A stretch of 30,436 bases of DNA, from the NCBI GenBank assembly GCA_023415035.1, contig JAEZLX010000033.1, positions 1 through 30,436 on the forward strand, read 5' to 3'. Within the stretch, counting starts at the first letter, position 1; each line of letters opens with the position of its first letter. A model generated the notes under the pieces. That model searched no databases, was not told where the DNA came from, and saw only the letters and a list, made by a program, of their open reading frames with translations. A program made the position numbers and the translations under genes. Source of the stretch: Pseudomonadota bacterium. GTDB taxonomy: Bacteria; Pseudomonadota; Gammaproteobacteria; Burkholderiales; Burkholderiaceae_C. This document shows positions 23,683 through 30,436 of this stretch, in pieces.

Positions 23683-24126
23683 ATGGCACTGGACAAGCCG
23701 TACACCGATGTGCCCGGCACGATCATTTTCGACGCCGAGCAAAGCCGCAAGGGCTACTGGCTCAACCAGTTCTGCATGAGCCTGATGAAGGCCGAGAACC
23801 GCGAGCGCTTCAAGGCCGACGAGCGTGCCTACCTCGACGAGTGGCCCATGTCGGAAGAGCAGAAGCAGGCTGTGCTCGCGCGCGACCTGAACTGGTGCAT
23901 GCGCCTGGGTGGCAACATCTACTTCCTGGCCAAGATCGGCGCCACCGACGGCAAGAGCTTCCAGCAGATGGCGGGCTCCATGACCGGCATGACCGAGCAG
24001 GAGTACCGGGACATGATGGTCAGCGGCGGCCGCTCCATCGAGGGCAACCGCTACATCGGCGAGGACGGCGACGCGCAGGCGCACCGTCAGCCGCAAGGCT
24101 CCGCTGGCAAGCAGAAGGCAGACTGA
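23683..24126 (+). CDS. pmdA: Protocatechuate 4,5-dioxygenase alpha subunit (PmdA/LigA type)
   Basis: 147 residues, similar to LigA (139). An all-helical small subunit: ADERAYLDEWPMSEEQKQAV and LNWCMRLGGNIYFLAKIGA are the recognised LigA helices that cap the active site of the beta subunit. The last 20 residues or so are polar and probably disordered. It has no catalytic metal itself; with the beta subunit it forms the extradiol enzyme. Only one base separates it from pmdD and two from pmdB, so all three are translationally close. Confidence 0.94.
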   Translation: MALDKPYTDVPGTIIFDAEQSRKGYWLNQFCMSLMKAENRERFKADERAYLDEWPMSEEQKQAVLARDLNWCMRLGGNIYFLAKIGATDGKSFQQMAGSMTGMTEQEYRDMMVSGGRSIEGNRYIGEDGDAQAHRQPQGSAGKQKAD

Positions 24127-24128
24127 AC

Positions 24129-24998
24129 ATGGCCAAGATCACCGCATCCGTCTTTACATCGCACGTTCCCGCCATCGGCGCGGCCATGGACCTGGGCAAG
24201 ACCCAGGAGGACTACTGGAAGCCGCTGTTCGCGGGCTATGACTTCTCCAAGCAATGGATGAAGGACAACAAGCCCGACGTGATCTTCCTCGTCTACAACG
24301 ACCACGCCACGGCTTTCAGCCTGGAGCTGATCCCCACCTTTGCCATCGGCACGGCGGCCGAGTTCCAGCCCGCCGATGAGGGCTGGGGTCCGCGCCCGGT
24401 GCCCAAGGTGGTGGGCCACCCCGAGCTGGCCTCGCACATCGCGCAAAGCGTGATCCAGCAGGACTTCGACCTGACCATCGTCAACAAGATGGACGTCGAC
24501 CACGGCCTGACCGTGCCGCTGTCGCTCATGTGCGGCGAGCTCGATCCGAAGAAGGACGCCTGGCCCTGCCCGGTGATTCCCTTCGCGGTCAACGTGGTGC
24601 AGTATCCTGTGCCCAGCGGCCGCCGCTGCTTCGAGCTGGGCAAGGCGATCCGCAAGGCCGTCGAAAGCTTTGACGAGGACCTGAACGTGCACATCTGGGG
24701 CACCGGCGGCATGAGCCACCAGCTGCAGGGCGCACGCGCGGGCCTGATCAACGCGGAGTGGGACAACAAGTTCCTCGACCGCCTGATCGCCGAGCCGGAC
24801 GAACTGGCCAAGGTGCCGCACATCGAATACGTGCGCGAGGCCGGCAGCGAAGGCATCGAGCTGGTGATGTGGCTGATCGCGCGCGGCGCGATGAGCGATG
24901 TCGCCGGATCGGGCAAGCCGCCGCGCGTGGCGCACCGCTTCTACCACGTGCCCGCGTCGAACACCGCCGTGGGCCACCTGATCCTCGAGAACCAATAA
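24129..24998 (+). CDS. pmdB: Protocatechuate 4,5-dioxygenase beta subunit (PmdB/LigB type)
   Basis: 289 residues (LigB 302). The Fe(II) ligands expected for the type II extradiol family are present: His12 in FTSHVPAIG, His59 in VYNDHA, and a Glu in REAGSEGIEL (236-245). The catalytic base is His197 in GTGGMSHQLQG. It uses O2 to cleave protocatechuate between C4 and C5, giving 4-carboxy-2-hydroxymuconate-6-semialdehyde. The ATG at 24129 is two bases after pmdA's stop; a longer open frame upstream is only a shadow of pmdA. Gallate could be a side substrate. Confidence 0.95.
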   Translation: MAKITASVFTSHVPAIGAAMDLGKTQEDYWKPLFAGYDFSKQWMKDNKPDVIFLVYNDHATAFSLELIPTFAIGTAAEFQPADEGWGPRPVPKVVGHPELASHIAQSVIQQDFDLTIVNKMDVDHGLTVPLSLMCGELDPKKDAWPCPVIPFAVNVVQYPVPSGRRCFELGKAIRKAVESFDEDLNVHIWGTGGMSHQLQGARAGLINAEWDNKFLDRLIAEPDELAKVPHIEYVREAGSEGIELVMWLIARGAMSDVAGSGKPPRVAHRFYHVPASNTAVGHLILENQ

Positions 24999-25011
24999 AC
25001 AGGAGTCAACT

Positions 25012-25962
25012 ATGACCATCAAAGTAGCACTCGCCGGCGCCGGCGCCTTCGGCATCAAGCACCTGGACGGCATCAAGAACATCGACGGCGTTGAAGTGGT
25101 GTCGCTGGTCGGCCGCCGCCTGGAGCCCACCCAGGAAGTGGCCGCCAAGTACGGCATCGGCCACGTGACCACCGATCTGGCCGAATCCCTGGCGCTGCCC
25201 GAAGTGGACGCCGTGATCCTGTGCACTCCCACGCAGCTGCACGCATCGCAGGCCGTCCAGTGCATGAAGGCCGGCAAGCACGTGCAGGTGGAGATCCCGC
25301 TGGCCGACAGCTGGGCCGAAGCCGAGGAAGTGCTGAAGGTACAGAAGGAAACCGGCAAGGTCGCCATGGTGGGTCACACCCGTCGCTTCAACCCCAGCCA
25401 CCAGTGGGTGAACAAGAAGATCAAGGCCGGCGAATTCAACATCCAGCAGATGGATGTGCAGACCTACTTCTTCCGTCGCACCAACATGAACGCGCTGGGC
25501 CAGCCCCGCAGCTGGACCGACCACCTGCTGTGGCACCATGCCGCCCACACGGTGGATCTGTTCGCCTACCAGGCCGGCAGCCCGATCGTGAAGGCCAACG
25601 CCATCCAGGGACCGATCCATCCGGAGCTGGGCATTGCGATGGACATGTCCATCCAGCTCAAGGCCGCCAACGGCGCGATCTGCACGCTGTCGCTGTCCTT
25701 CAACAACGACGGTCCGCTGGGTACCTTCTTCCGCTACATCGGCGACACGGGCACCTACATCGCCCGCTACGACGACCTGTACACCGGCAAGGACGAGCAG
25801 ATCGACGTGTCCAAGGTTGATGTGTCGATGAACGGCATTGAGCTGCAGGACCGCGAGTTCTTCGCCGCCATCCGTGAAGGCCGCGAGCCCAACTCCAGCG
25901 TGCAGCAGGTGCTGCCCTGCTACAAGGTGCTGCACGACCTGGAGCAGCAGCTCAAGGACTGA
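25012..25962 (+). CDS. pmdC: 4-Carboxy-2-hydroxymuconate-6-semialdehyde dehydrogenase (PmdC/LigC type)
   Basis: 316 residues (LigC 315), a Gfo/Idh/MocA-fold oxidoreductase. The nucleotide-binding motif GAGAFG is at 8-13 with GRRLEP after strand 2, an Arg-rich loop suited to NADP. IPLADSW stands where other Gfo/Idh members have the EKP motif, and HHAAHTVDLFAY is the catalytic region. It oxidises the hemiacetal of the ring-cleavage product to 2-pyrone-4,6-dicarboxylate. AGGAG precedes the ATG; the gene is last in pmdEFDABC and a strong terminator begins 22 nt after its stop. Confidence 0.94.
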   Translation: MTIKVALAGAGAFGIKHLDGIKNIDGVEVVSLVGRRLEPTQEVAAKYGIGHVTTDLAESLALPEVDAVILCTPTQLHASQAVQCMKAGKHVQVEIPLADSWAEAEEVLKVQKETGKVAMVGHTRRFNPSHQWVNKKIKAGEFNIQQMDVQTYFFRRTNMNALGQPRSWTDHLLWHHAAHTVDLFAYQAGSPIVKANAIQGPIHPELGIAMDMSIQLKAANGAICTLSLSFNNDGPLGTFFRYIGDTGTYIARYDDLYTGKDEQIDVSKVDVSMNGIELQDREFFAAIREGREPNSSVQQVLPCYKVLHDLEQQLKD

Positions 25963-25984
25963 TTGCCTATCATTGATAGCTGCG

Positions 25985-26020
25985 ACGGCCCCATGCCTTC
26001 GGCTGGGGCCGTTTTCGTTC
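25985..26020 (+). terminator. Rho-independent terminator after pmdC
   Basis: ACGGCCCCA (25985-25993) and TGGGGCCGT (26004-26012) form a perfect 9-bp stem with a 10-nt loop that includes a TTCGG turn, followed by TTTCGTTC. It separates the pmd operon from the aldo/keto reductase gene. Confidence 0.85.
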
Positions 26021-26034
26021 AGGAGACCCGAAGA

Positions 26035-27039
26035 ATGCAACAAAGAAAACTGGGGCAGTTCAGCGTCAGCGCCATCGGCCTGGGCTGCATGAACATCTGC
26101 CATGCCTATGGTCCGGCGGTATCCGAGCAGCAGGCCGAGAAGCTGCTGCTGACCGCGCTGGAGCGCGGCGTCACACACTTCGACACCGCTGCGCTGTACG
26201 GCTTTGGCATGAGCGAGGCGCTGGTGGGCAAATACCTGGCTCCACACCGCGCGCGCTTCACCCTGGCCAGCAAGTGCGGCATGCAGGGCGAAGACGTCAA
26301 TGGCGACGGCAAGCTGGCGCGTGTGATCGATGGCCGGCCCGAAAAGCTCAAGGCCACCTGCGAGGCCGCGCTCAAGCGCCTGCGCACCGACGTGATCGAC
26401 CTGTACTACCTGCACCGCTGGGACAAGAAGGTGCCGGTGGAGGACAGCGTGGGCGCGCTGGCCGACCTGGTGCGCGAGGGCAAGATCCGCAGCATCGGCC
26501 TCTCCGAGGTGTCGGCCGCGACGCTGCGCCGTGCGCACGCGGTGCACCCGATCGCCGCGGTGCAGACCGAATACTCGCTGTGGACGCGCAACCCCGAGAT
26601 CGCGGTGCTCGATGCCTGCCGCGAGCTGGGCGTGAGCTTCGTCGCCTTCAGTCCGCTGGGCCGCGGCTTCCTGTGTGGCAAGCCGCTGGATATCCAGGCC
26701 TTCGATGCCACGGACATCCGCCGCGCGATGCCGCGCTTCTCGGCCGAGAACCATGCCCGCAACACGGAACTGCTGCCGGCCTACCAGCACCTGGCACAGG
26801 AGGCTGGCTGCACCCCGGTGCAGCTGGCGCTGGCCTGGCTGTTGCACCAGGGCGAGGACATCCTGCCGATTCCGGGCACGACCAGCGCCGATCACCTGAT
26901 CGAGGACCTGGGGGCGGCCGAGGTGAAGCTCTCCGACGACCTGCTGGCCAAGCTCGACGCCCTGATCAACACGAACACGGTGCACGGCGACCGCTACGCC
27001 GCGCAGGCGAACCGCGAGGTCGATACCGAGACCTTCTGA
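26035..27039 (+). CDS. Aldo/keto reductase
   Basis: 334 residues with the complete AKR tetrad: Asp50 and Tyr55 in FDTAALYG, Lys80 in ASKCGM, His127 in YYLHRWD. The NADP-binding end SPLGRGFLCGK and PIPGTTSADHLIEDLGA fits the YghZ/AKR13-like branch. The ATG at 26035 follows AGGAG by about 9 nt; the open frame upstream passes through the terminator. It reduces aldehydes or ketones with NADPH. The pmd pathway has no known need for it, so it may handle an aromatic aldehyde or be unrelated. The exporter gene starts 13 nt later. Confidence 0.9.
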   Translation: MQQRKLGQFSVSAIGLGCMNICHAYGPAVSEQQAEKLLLTALERGVTHFDTAALYGFGMSEALVGKYLAPHRARFTLASKCGMQGEDVNGDGKLARVIDGRPEKLKATCEAALKRLRTDVIDLYYLHRWDKKVPVEDSVGALADLVREGKIRSIGLSEVSAATLRRAHAVHPIAAVQTEYSLWTRNPEIAVLDACRELGVSFVAFSPLGRGFLCGKPLDIQAFDATDIRRAMPRFSAENHARNTELLPAYQHLAQEAGCTPVQLALAWLLHQGEDILPIPGTTSADHLIEDLGAAEVKLSDDLLAKLDALINTNTVHGDRYAAQANREVDTETF

Positions 27040-27052
27040 GGCAAGACGCAGC

Positions 27053-27664
27053 ATGGCCCTGGATACCTGGCTGATCTACCTGGTGGCCGCCATCGGCCTG
27101 TCGCTGTCGCCGGGCCCCAACGGCCTGCTCGCGCTGACCCATGGGGTGTTGCACGGCCGGCGGCGCACGCTGTTCACGATCGCTGGCGGAGCGCTCGGCT
27201 TCGTGCTGATCATCGGCCTGTCGATGTTCGGCATCGGGGCGCTGCTCAAGACCTCGCTGCTGTGGCTGACCGTCATGAAATGGGCGGGCGGCGCCTACCT
27301 GGTGTGGCTGGGCATCCAGGTCTGGCGCTCGCCACCGGTCGGTCATTCGCTGCAGGTGGACACCACGCCGCGATCCCGTTTCTCGCTGTTCCGTCAGGGC
27401 TGGCTGTCGGCCGTGACCAACCCCAAGGCGGTGCTGTTCTTCGCCGCCTTTCTGCCCCAGTTCATCGACCCGGCGCGCAGCCTCTGGCTGCAGTTCCTCA
27501 TCATGGCCGGCACCTTCGGGCTGATCGAGGTGCTCACGGAATGGGTCATCGCCAGCCTGGCGCACCGGCTGCGCGGCTGGCTGCAGCGGGTCGGGCGCCG
27601 CTTCAACCAGGTTTGCGGCGCCCTCTTCATGGCCATTGGCGCAGCCTTGCCCTGGCGCGTCTGA
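27053..27664 (+). CDS. LysE/RhtB-family exporter
   Basis: 203 residues, normal for the family, with five or six hydrophobic segments. SPGPNGLLALTHGVLHG (19-35) is the family signature, and AVTNPKAVLFFAAFLPQFID follows the central loop. Members export amino acids such as homoserine, threonine or lysine, or other small molecules. It probably shares a transcript with the aldo/keto reductase (13-nt gap). It converges with the ferredoxin reductase gene 13 nt downstream, with no clear terminator between. Substrate unknown. Confidence 0.9.
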   Translation: MALDTWLIYLVAAIGLSLSPGPNGLLALTHGVLHGRRRTLFTIAGGALGFVLIIGLSMFGIGALLKTSLLWLTVMKWAGGAYLVWLGIQVWRSPPVGHSLQVDTTPRSRFSLFRQGWLSAVTNPKAVLFFAAFLPQFIDPARSLWLQFLIMAGTFGLIEVLTEWVIASLAHRLRGWLQRVGRRFNQVCGALFMAIGAALPWRV

Positions 27665-27677
27665 CGGCCGTTGGTGC

Positions 27678-28913
27678 TTAAGCTTTGAGCAGCTGACCCA
27701 GGTCGAAGGACACGTCACTGGCCTGCCACGGCTTGGGGGAGACCTTGGCGTCCAGCAGCTTGCGGGCTTGCAGGTGGTCCCTGGCGGCGTTGACGCTGTC
27801 CACGGCCAGCAGCCGCTCGCCCTGGAAGTGATAGACGCTGAAGCTGCCCGCGGCCATGTCGCCGCGCACGGCCCAGGTGTCGGCTCCCGTCGACAGGCCC
27901 GCCATCTGGAGCTTGCGGTCGTACTGGTCGCTCCAGAACCATGGTGTTGCAGTGAAGGGACGATCCTGCCCCAGCAGGGCAGCGGCAGCACTCTTGCCCT
28001 GTTCGGTGGCGTTCTGCACCGACTCCAGCCGCAGCAGAGTGCCATCGGGCAGCCGCCGCGCCGTGCAGTCGCCCGCTGCCACGATGGCCGGGTCGCTGGT
28101 GCGGCCACAGTCGTCCACGACGATGCCGCGGTCACATTCGAGGCCGGCCTCACGGGCCAACGCGTCGTTGGCCAGCACCCCGATGCCCACGACCACGAGG
28201 CCTGCCGGCAGCACGCTGTCGTCGGCCAGTCGAACGCCGCGCACCGCGCCCGCGTCCGTTTCGAAGCCGGCCACTTGCGCGTTGAGGATCAGCTCGACGC
28301 CGTGGGTGCGATGCAGATCGGCATACCAGTCGGAGAGCACTGGCGCAAGCACGCGGCCGAGCAACCGGGGCGCGGCTTCCAGTACCGTGACCTGCGCGCC
28401 TTTCTTGCGTGCGGTGGCAGCCACTTCCAGACCGATGAAGCCGCCGCCGATCACCACCACGGGCAGGTTCTGCGCCACACACTGTGCCATCCGCTCGGCG
28501 ATGGCGCTGGCGTCGGCGCGGGAGCGCAGAGGCAACACACCCTCGGCGTCGCCGTTGGGCAGAGGCAAGGCGCGCGGTGTTGCCCCTGTCGCCAGGGCCA
28601 GCCCGGAATAGTGCAGGACGCTGCCGCCGGCCAGGTGCAGCGTGCGCGCAGCCCGGTCGATGCGCTGCACCGTAACGCCGGAGCGCAACCCGATCCCCTT
28701 GCGCGCCAGCATCTCGGGTGCGCGCATCACGAGTTGCGCCCCATCCATCTCGCCGGCCAACCAGGCTTTGGACAGGGGCGGGCGGTGATAGGGGCCGTGG
28801 GGCTCGTCGCCCAGTATCGTGATGGCGCCTTCGTAGCCGCCGGCGCGCAGGGCTTCCGCCGTCTGCACTCCGGCCTGGCCGGCGCCGACAATGACAATGC
28901 CGGGCGCGGTCAT
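27678..28913 (-). CDS. NAD(P)H-dependent ferredoxin reductase (FAD, putidaredoxin-reductase type)
   Basis: 411 residues. Two Rossmann motifs are visible: FAD-binding GAGQAG (10-15) at the N-terminus and NAD(P)-binding GGGFIG (156-161) followed by the acidic VLEAA. VVAAGDCT is the second FAD contact. The C-terminal domain contains FWSDQYDRKLQMAG, typical of ferredoxin reductases of P450 and dioxygenase systems. The ATG at 28913 overlaps the ferredoxin stop by 4 nt; the open frame continues upstream only as a shadow of the ferredoxin gene. It passes electrons from NAD(P)H to the ferredoxin encoded before it. Confidence 0.92.
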   Translation of the reverse strand: MTAPGIVIVGAGQAGVQTAEALRAGGYEGAITILGDEPHGPYHRPPLSKAWLAGEMDGAQLVMRAPEMLARKGIGLRSGVTVQRIDRAARTLHLAGGSVLHYSGLALATGATPRALPLPNGDAEGVLPLRSRADASAIAERMAQCVAQNLPVVVIGGGFIGLEVAATARKKGAQVTVLEAAPRLLGRVLAPVLSDWYADLHRTHGVELILNAQVAGFETDAGAVRGVRLADDSVLPAGLVVVGIGVLANDALAREAGLECDRGIVVDDCGRTSDPAIVAAGDCTARRLPDGTLLRLESVQNATEQGKSAAAALLGQDRPFTATPWFWSDQYDRKLQMAGLSTGADTWAVRGDMAAGSFSVYHFQGERLLAVDSVNAARDHLQARKLLDAKVSPKPWQASDVSFDLGQLLKA

Positions 28914-29233
28914 TCCTGGCACTCGGGCAGGGTCACCACGCCGCCGTCGAGCTCGGCGCTGGCCTTGATCTGGCATGCCAGGCGGCTGTTGGGACGACGC
29001 TCTGCGACCACGTTTTCCAGCATGTCCAGCTCGGACTGCGAGGGTGGCGGCAGCACGCCGGCCAGAAAGTCGTCGACATAGCAGTGGCAGGTGGCACAGG
29101 CGCAGGAGCCTCCGCACTCGCCGATGATGCCTTCGATGCCCTGGGTGGTGGCGCCCTGCATCAGGCTCCAGCCGTCGTTCAGCTCGATGGTGGTGGACTG
29201 GCCATTGGCCTCGACATAGGTGATGCGTGCCAT
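28910..29233 (-). CDS. [2Fe-2S] ferredoxin, adrenodoxin/putidaredoxin type
   Basis: 107 residues. The cluster ligands are Cys40, Cys46, Cys49 and Cys87: ECGGSCACATC gives C-x5-C-x2-C and the last follows 37 residues later, the exact spacing of putidaredoxin. The start at 29233 (MARITYVEANG) matches the family; an in-frame ATG seven codons earlier is possible. It lies 21 nt after the P450 stop and overlaps the reductase by 4 nt, so the three make a complete class I P450 electron chain. Confidence 0.94.
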   Translation of the reverse strand: MARITYVEANGQSTTIELNDGWSLMQGATTQGIEGIIGECGGSCACATCHCYVDDFLAGVLPPPSQSELDMLENVVAERRPNSRLACQIKASAELDGGVVTLPECQE

Positions 29234-29254
29234 CAGTGTGTTTCCTTCGTGCAA

Positions 29255-30436
29255 TTACAGGGCTTTCAGTTCCAGGACCAGCGGGCTGCGGAATGTGGAC
29301 GAGGGCATCCACGGTAGCTGGTCGGCCACGCGGCAGTAGTCGGGCACCACCTGATGGAACTCCTCGAAAGCAATCTTCACGGCCATTCGTGCGATCGCCG
29401 TGCCCAGGCAAGCGTGTACGCCACCGCCGAAGCCCAGGTGGCCGCGCGGCTTGCGCGTGATGTCGTACACATCGGGATTGGGGAACTGGCGCTCGTCGCG
29501 GTTGCCGCTGCCATAGGCCAGGCAGACGAAGTCGCCTTCCTTCATGGTCTGGCCGTGCAGGGTCACGTCCTTCATCAGGCGCCGACGGAAACGCTGGGCG
29601 GAGGTATTGAAGCGCAGGCTTTCCTCGATGGCGTCGGGCAACAGGGCCGGGTTGGCCACCAGGGCGCGGCGCGCCTCGTCGAAGGTCGCGAGGTTGTAGG
29701 CCATCATCATCATGAAGCCGCCCAGGCTTTCCACGCCGGCCATGATCAGGGTGGTGGTGGTCAGCAGCACCTCGCGGTCGTCCAGACGGTCGCCATCGAT
29801 CTCTGCCAGTGCGAAGTGACTGATGAGGTCGTTGCGCGGCTCGGCCTTGCGCATGGCGATGACTTTGCCCGCGTAATCCTGCATCCAGTTGAAGGCGGCG
29901 ATGTGCTCCGGGCCCTTGGCGCGGGTGCGGGCGTCGCTCTGAACCATCAGCACGGCGTTCTCGCGCACCTCCTGCTCGGGCACGATCGAGTCTTCACCCA
30001 TCGGCAGGCCGAGCGCGGCCATCAGCACCTTGACGGTGAACTGGGAGGCCACCTCCTTGAAGTCGAACGTGTCCACGCCGCGCAGCTGACCGTACACCTC
30101 GCGGGCCACGGCGCGGATGGGCTCCTCGAGGGCAAGCAGGTTGCGCTTCATGAAGGCGTGCTGGATCAGGCCGCGCATGCGGTCGTGCCTGGGGGGATCG
30201 GAGCTGCCCAACGTGGCACCGGCACGGCCCGGCAGCTCGGTCATCAGGTTGCCGCTGGCACTGGAGTAGGTCTGCCAGTCCTGCAAGGCCGTGACGATGT
30301 CGGCGTAGCGGGACAGGACCCACATCTGCGCTTCCTCGCTCCAGAAGCAGGGGAATTCGTCGCGCAGGCGCTTGTAGGCTGGAAAGGGATCGGCGTCGAT
30401 GGCCGGGGAGTACGGGTCGAAGTGGAAGCTGCCAAG
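29255..30436 (-). CDS. Cytochrome P450 (partial, N-terminus beyond the right edge)
   Basis: 393 residues are visible and the frame is open at the window edge (first visible residues LGSFHFDPYSPAIDADPFPA), so only a short N-terminus is missing. The heme-binding loop is HLGFGGGVHACLG with the Cys ligand 50 residues before the C-terminus; the ExxR is in IEESLRFN; DITRKPRGH precedes the heme loop as in CYP199-like enzymes. The I-helix reads MAGVESLGG where AG-x-(D/E)-T-T is usual, so Ser stands where Thr normally helps activate oxygen. Beside a ring-cleavage operon, O-demethylation or hydroxylation of a methoxylated aromatic acid is plausible, but other substrates cannot be excluded. Confidence 0.92.
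   Translation of the reverse strand, partial: LGSFHFDPYSPAIDADPFPAYKRLRDEFPCFWSEEAQMWVLSRYADIVTALQDWQTYSSASGNLMTELPGRAGATLGSSDPPRHDRMRGLIQHAFMKRNLLALEEPIRAVAREVYGQLRGVDTFDFKEVASQFTVKVLMAALGLPMGEDSIVPEQEVRENAVLMVQSDARTRAKGPEHIAAFNWMQDYAGKVIAMRKAEPRNDLISHFALAEIDGDRLDDREVLLTTTTLIMAGVESLGGFMMMMAYNLATFDEARRALVANPALLPDAIEESLRFNTSAQRFRRRLMKDVTLHGQTMKEGDFVCLAYGSGNRDERQFPNPDVYDITRKPRGHLGFGGGVHACLGTAIARMAVKIAFEEFHQVVPDYCRVADQLPWMPSSTFRSPLVLELKAL

Noticed and set aside
25006..27054. A 682-codon open frame on the minus strand opposite pmdC and the aldo/keto reductase
   Set aside because: It crosses two confident genes and a terminator, with no recognisable motif and no ribosome site; it is a mirror of codon bias.
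27678..29411. Apparent 577-residue reductase with a long N-terminal extension
   Set aside because: The first 166 residues are an out-of-frame reading of the ferredoxin and P450 genes; the FAD motif begins right after the ATG at 28913, which overlaps the ferredoxin stop by 4 nt.

Overview
The window is a high-GC (roughly two thirds G+C by eye), gene-dense stretch of a betaproteobacterial chromosome, most likely Burkholderiales/Comamonadaceae. Three things point there: protein families typical of that group (an orphan Bug/TctC binding protein, a feruloyl-CoA-synthetase-type ligase, a four-gene Liv-type ABC importer); a protocatechuate 4,5-cleavage operon in the order E-F-D-A-B-C, as I recall for the pmd genes of Comamonas; and the lack of any mobile element. 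The taxonomic call is inference. I see no tRNA, rRNA, CRISPR array or insertion sequence.

Region 1 (1-12660, minus strand) is a partial HxlR-type regulator followed by what looks like one 11-gene operon, read right to left: crotonase, aryl-CoA ligase, thiolase, short-chain dehydrogenase, 4-hydroxybenzoyl-CoA-type thioesterase, a Liv-type ABC importer (binding protein, LivH, fused LivM-LivG, LivF), acyl-CoA dehydrogenase and a MarR regulator. Together these fit uptake of hydroxycinnamates (ferulate, p-coumarate, possibly their dihydro forms), CoA activation, and beta-oxidative removal of the side chain to give a hydroxybenzoate such as vanillate or 4-hydroxybenzoate.

Region 2 (12661-19875, plus strand) starts at a compact divergent promoter with a perfect 19-bp palindrome, a strong candidate operator for the MarR protein. 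It holds an amidohydrolase-2 protein resembling the beta-ketoacyl-CoA hydrolase of the Rhodococcus cou pathway, a TRAP transporter (P-Q-M) ending in a clear terminator, an orphan Bug binding protein, a 6PGDH-like/DUF1932 dehydrogenase and an AEC-family carrier.

Region 3 (19887-26020) is a LysR regulator divergent from pmdEFDABC, which opens the protocatechuate ring and carries it to pyruvate and oxaloacetate. The operon closes with a strong terminator. No 4-oxalomesaconate tautomerase gene is present here.

Region 4 (26035-30436) has an aldo/keto reductase and a LysE-type exporter (plus), then a convergent cytochrome P450-ferredoxin-ferredoxin reductase set (minus), with the P450 running off the right edge. 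The P450 is a candidate for O-demethylation or hydroxylation of a related aromatic, but its substrate cannot be read from sequence.

Overall this is a lignin-monomer catabolic island: side-chain removal on the left, ring cleavage on the right, several uptake systems between. The linking steps (vanillate O-demethylation, 4-hydroxybenzoate 3-hydroxylation) are not in the window unless the P450 supplies one.
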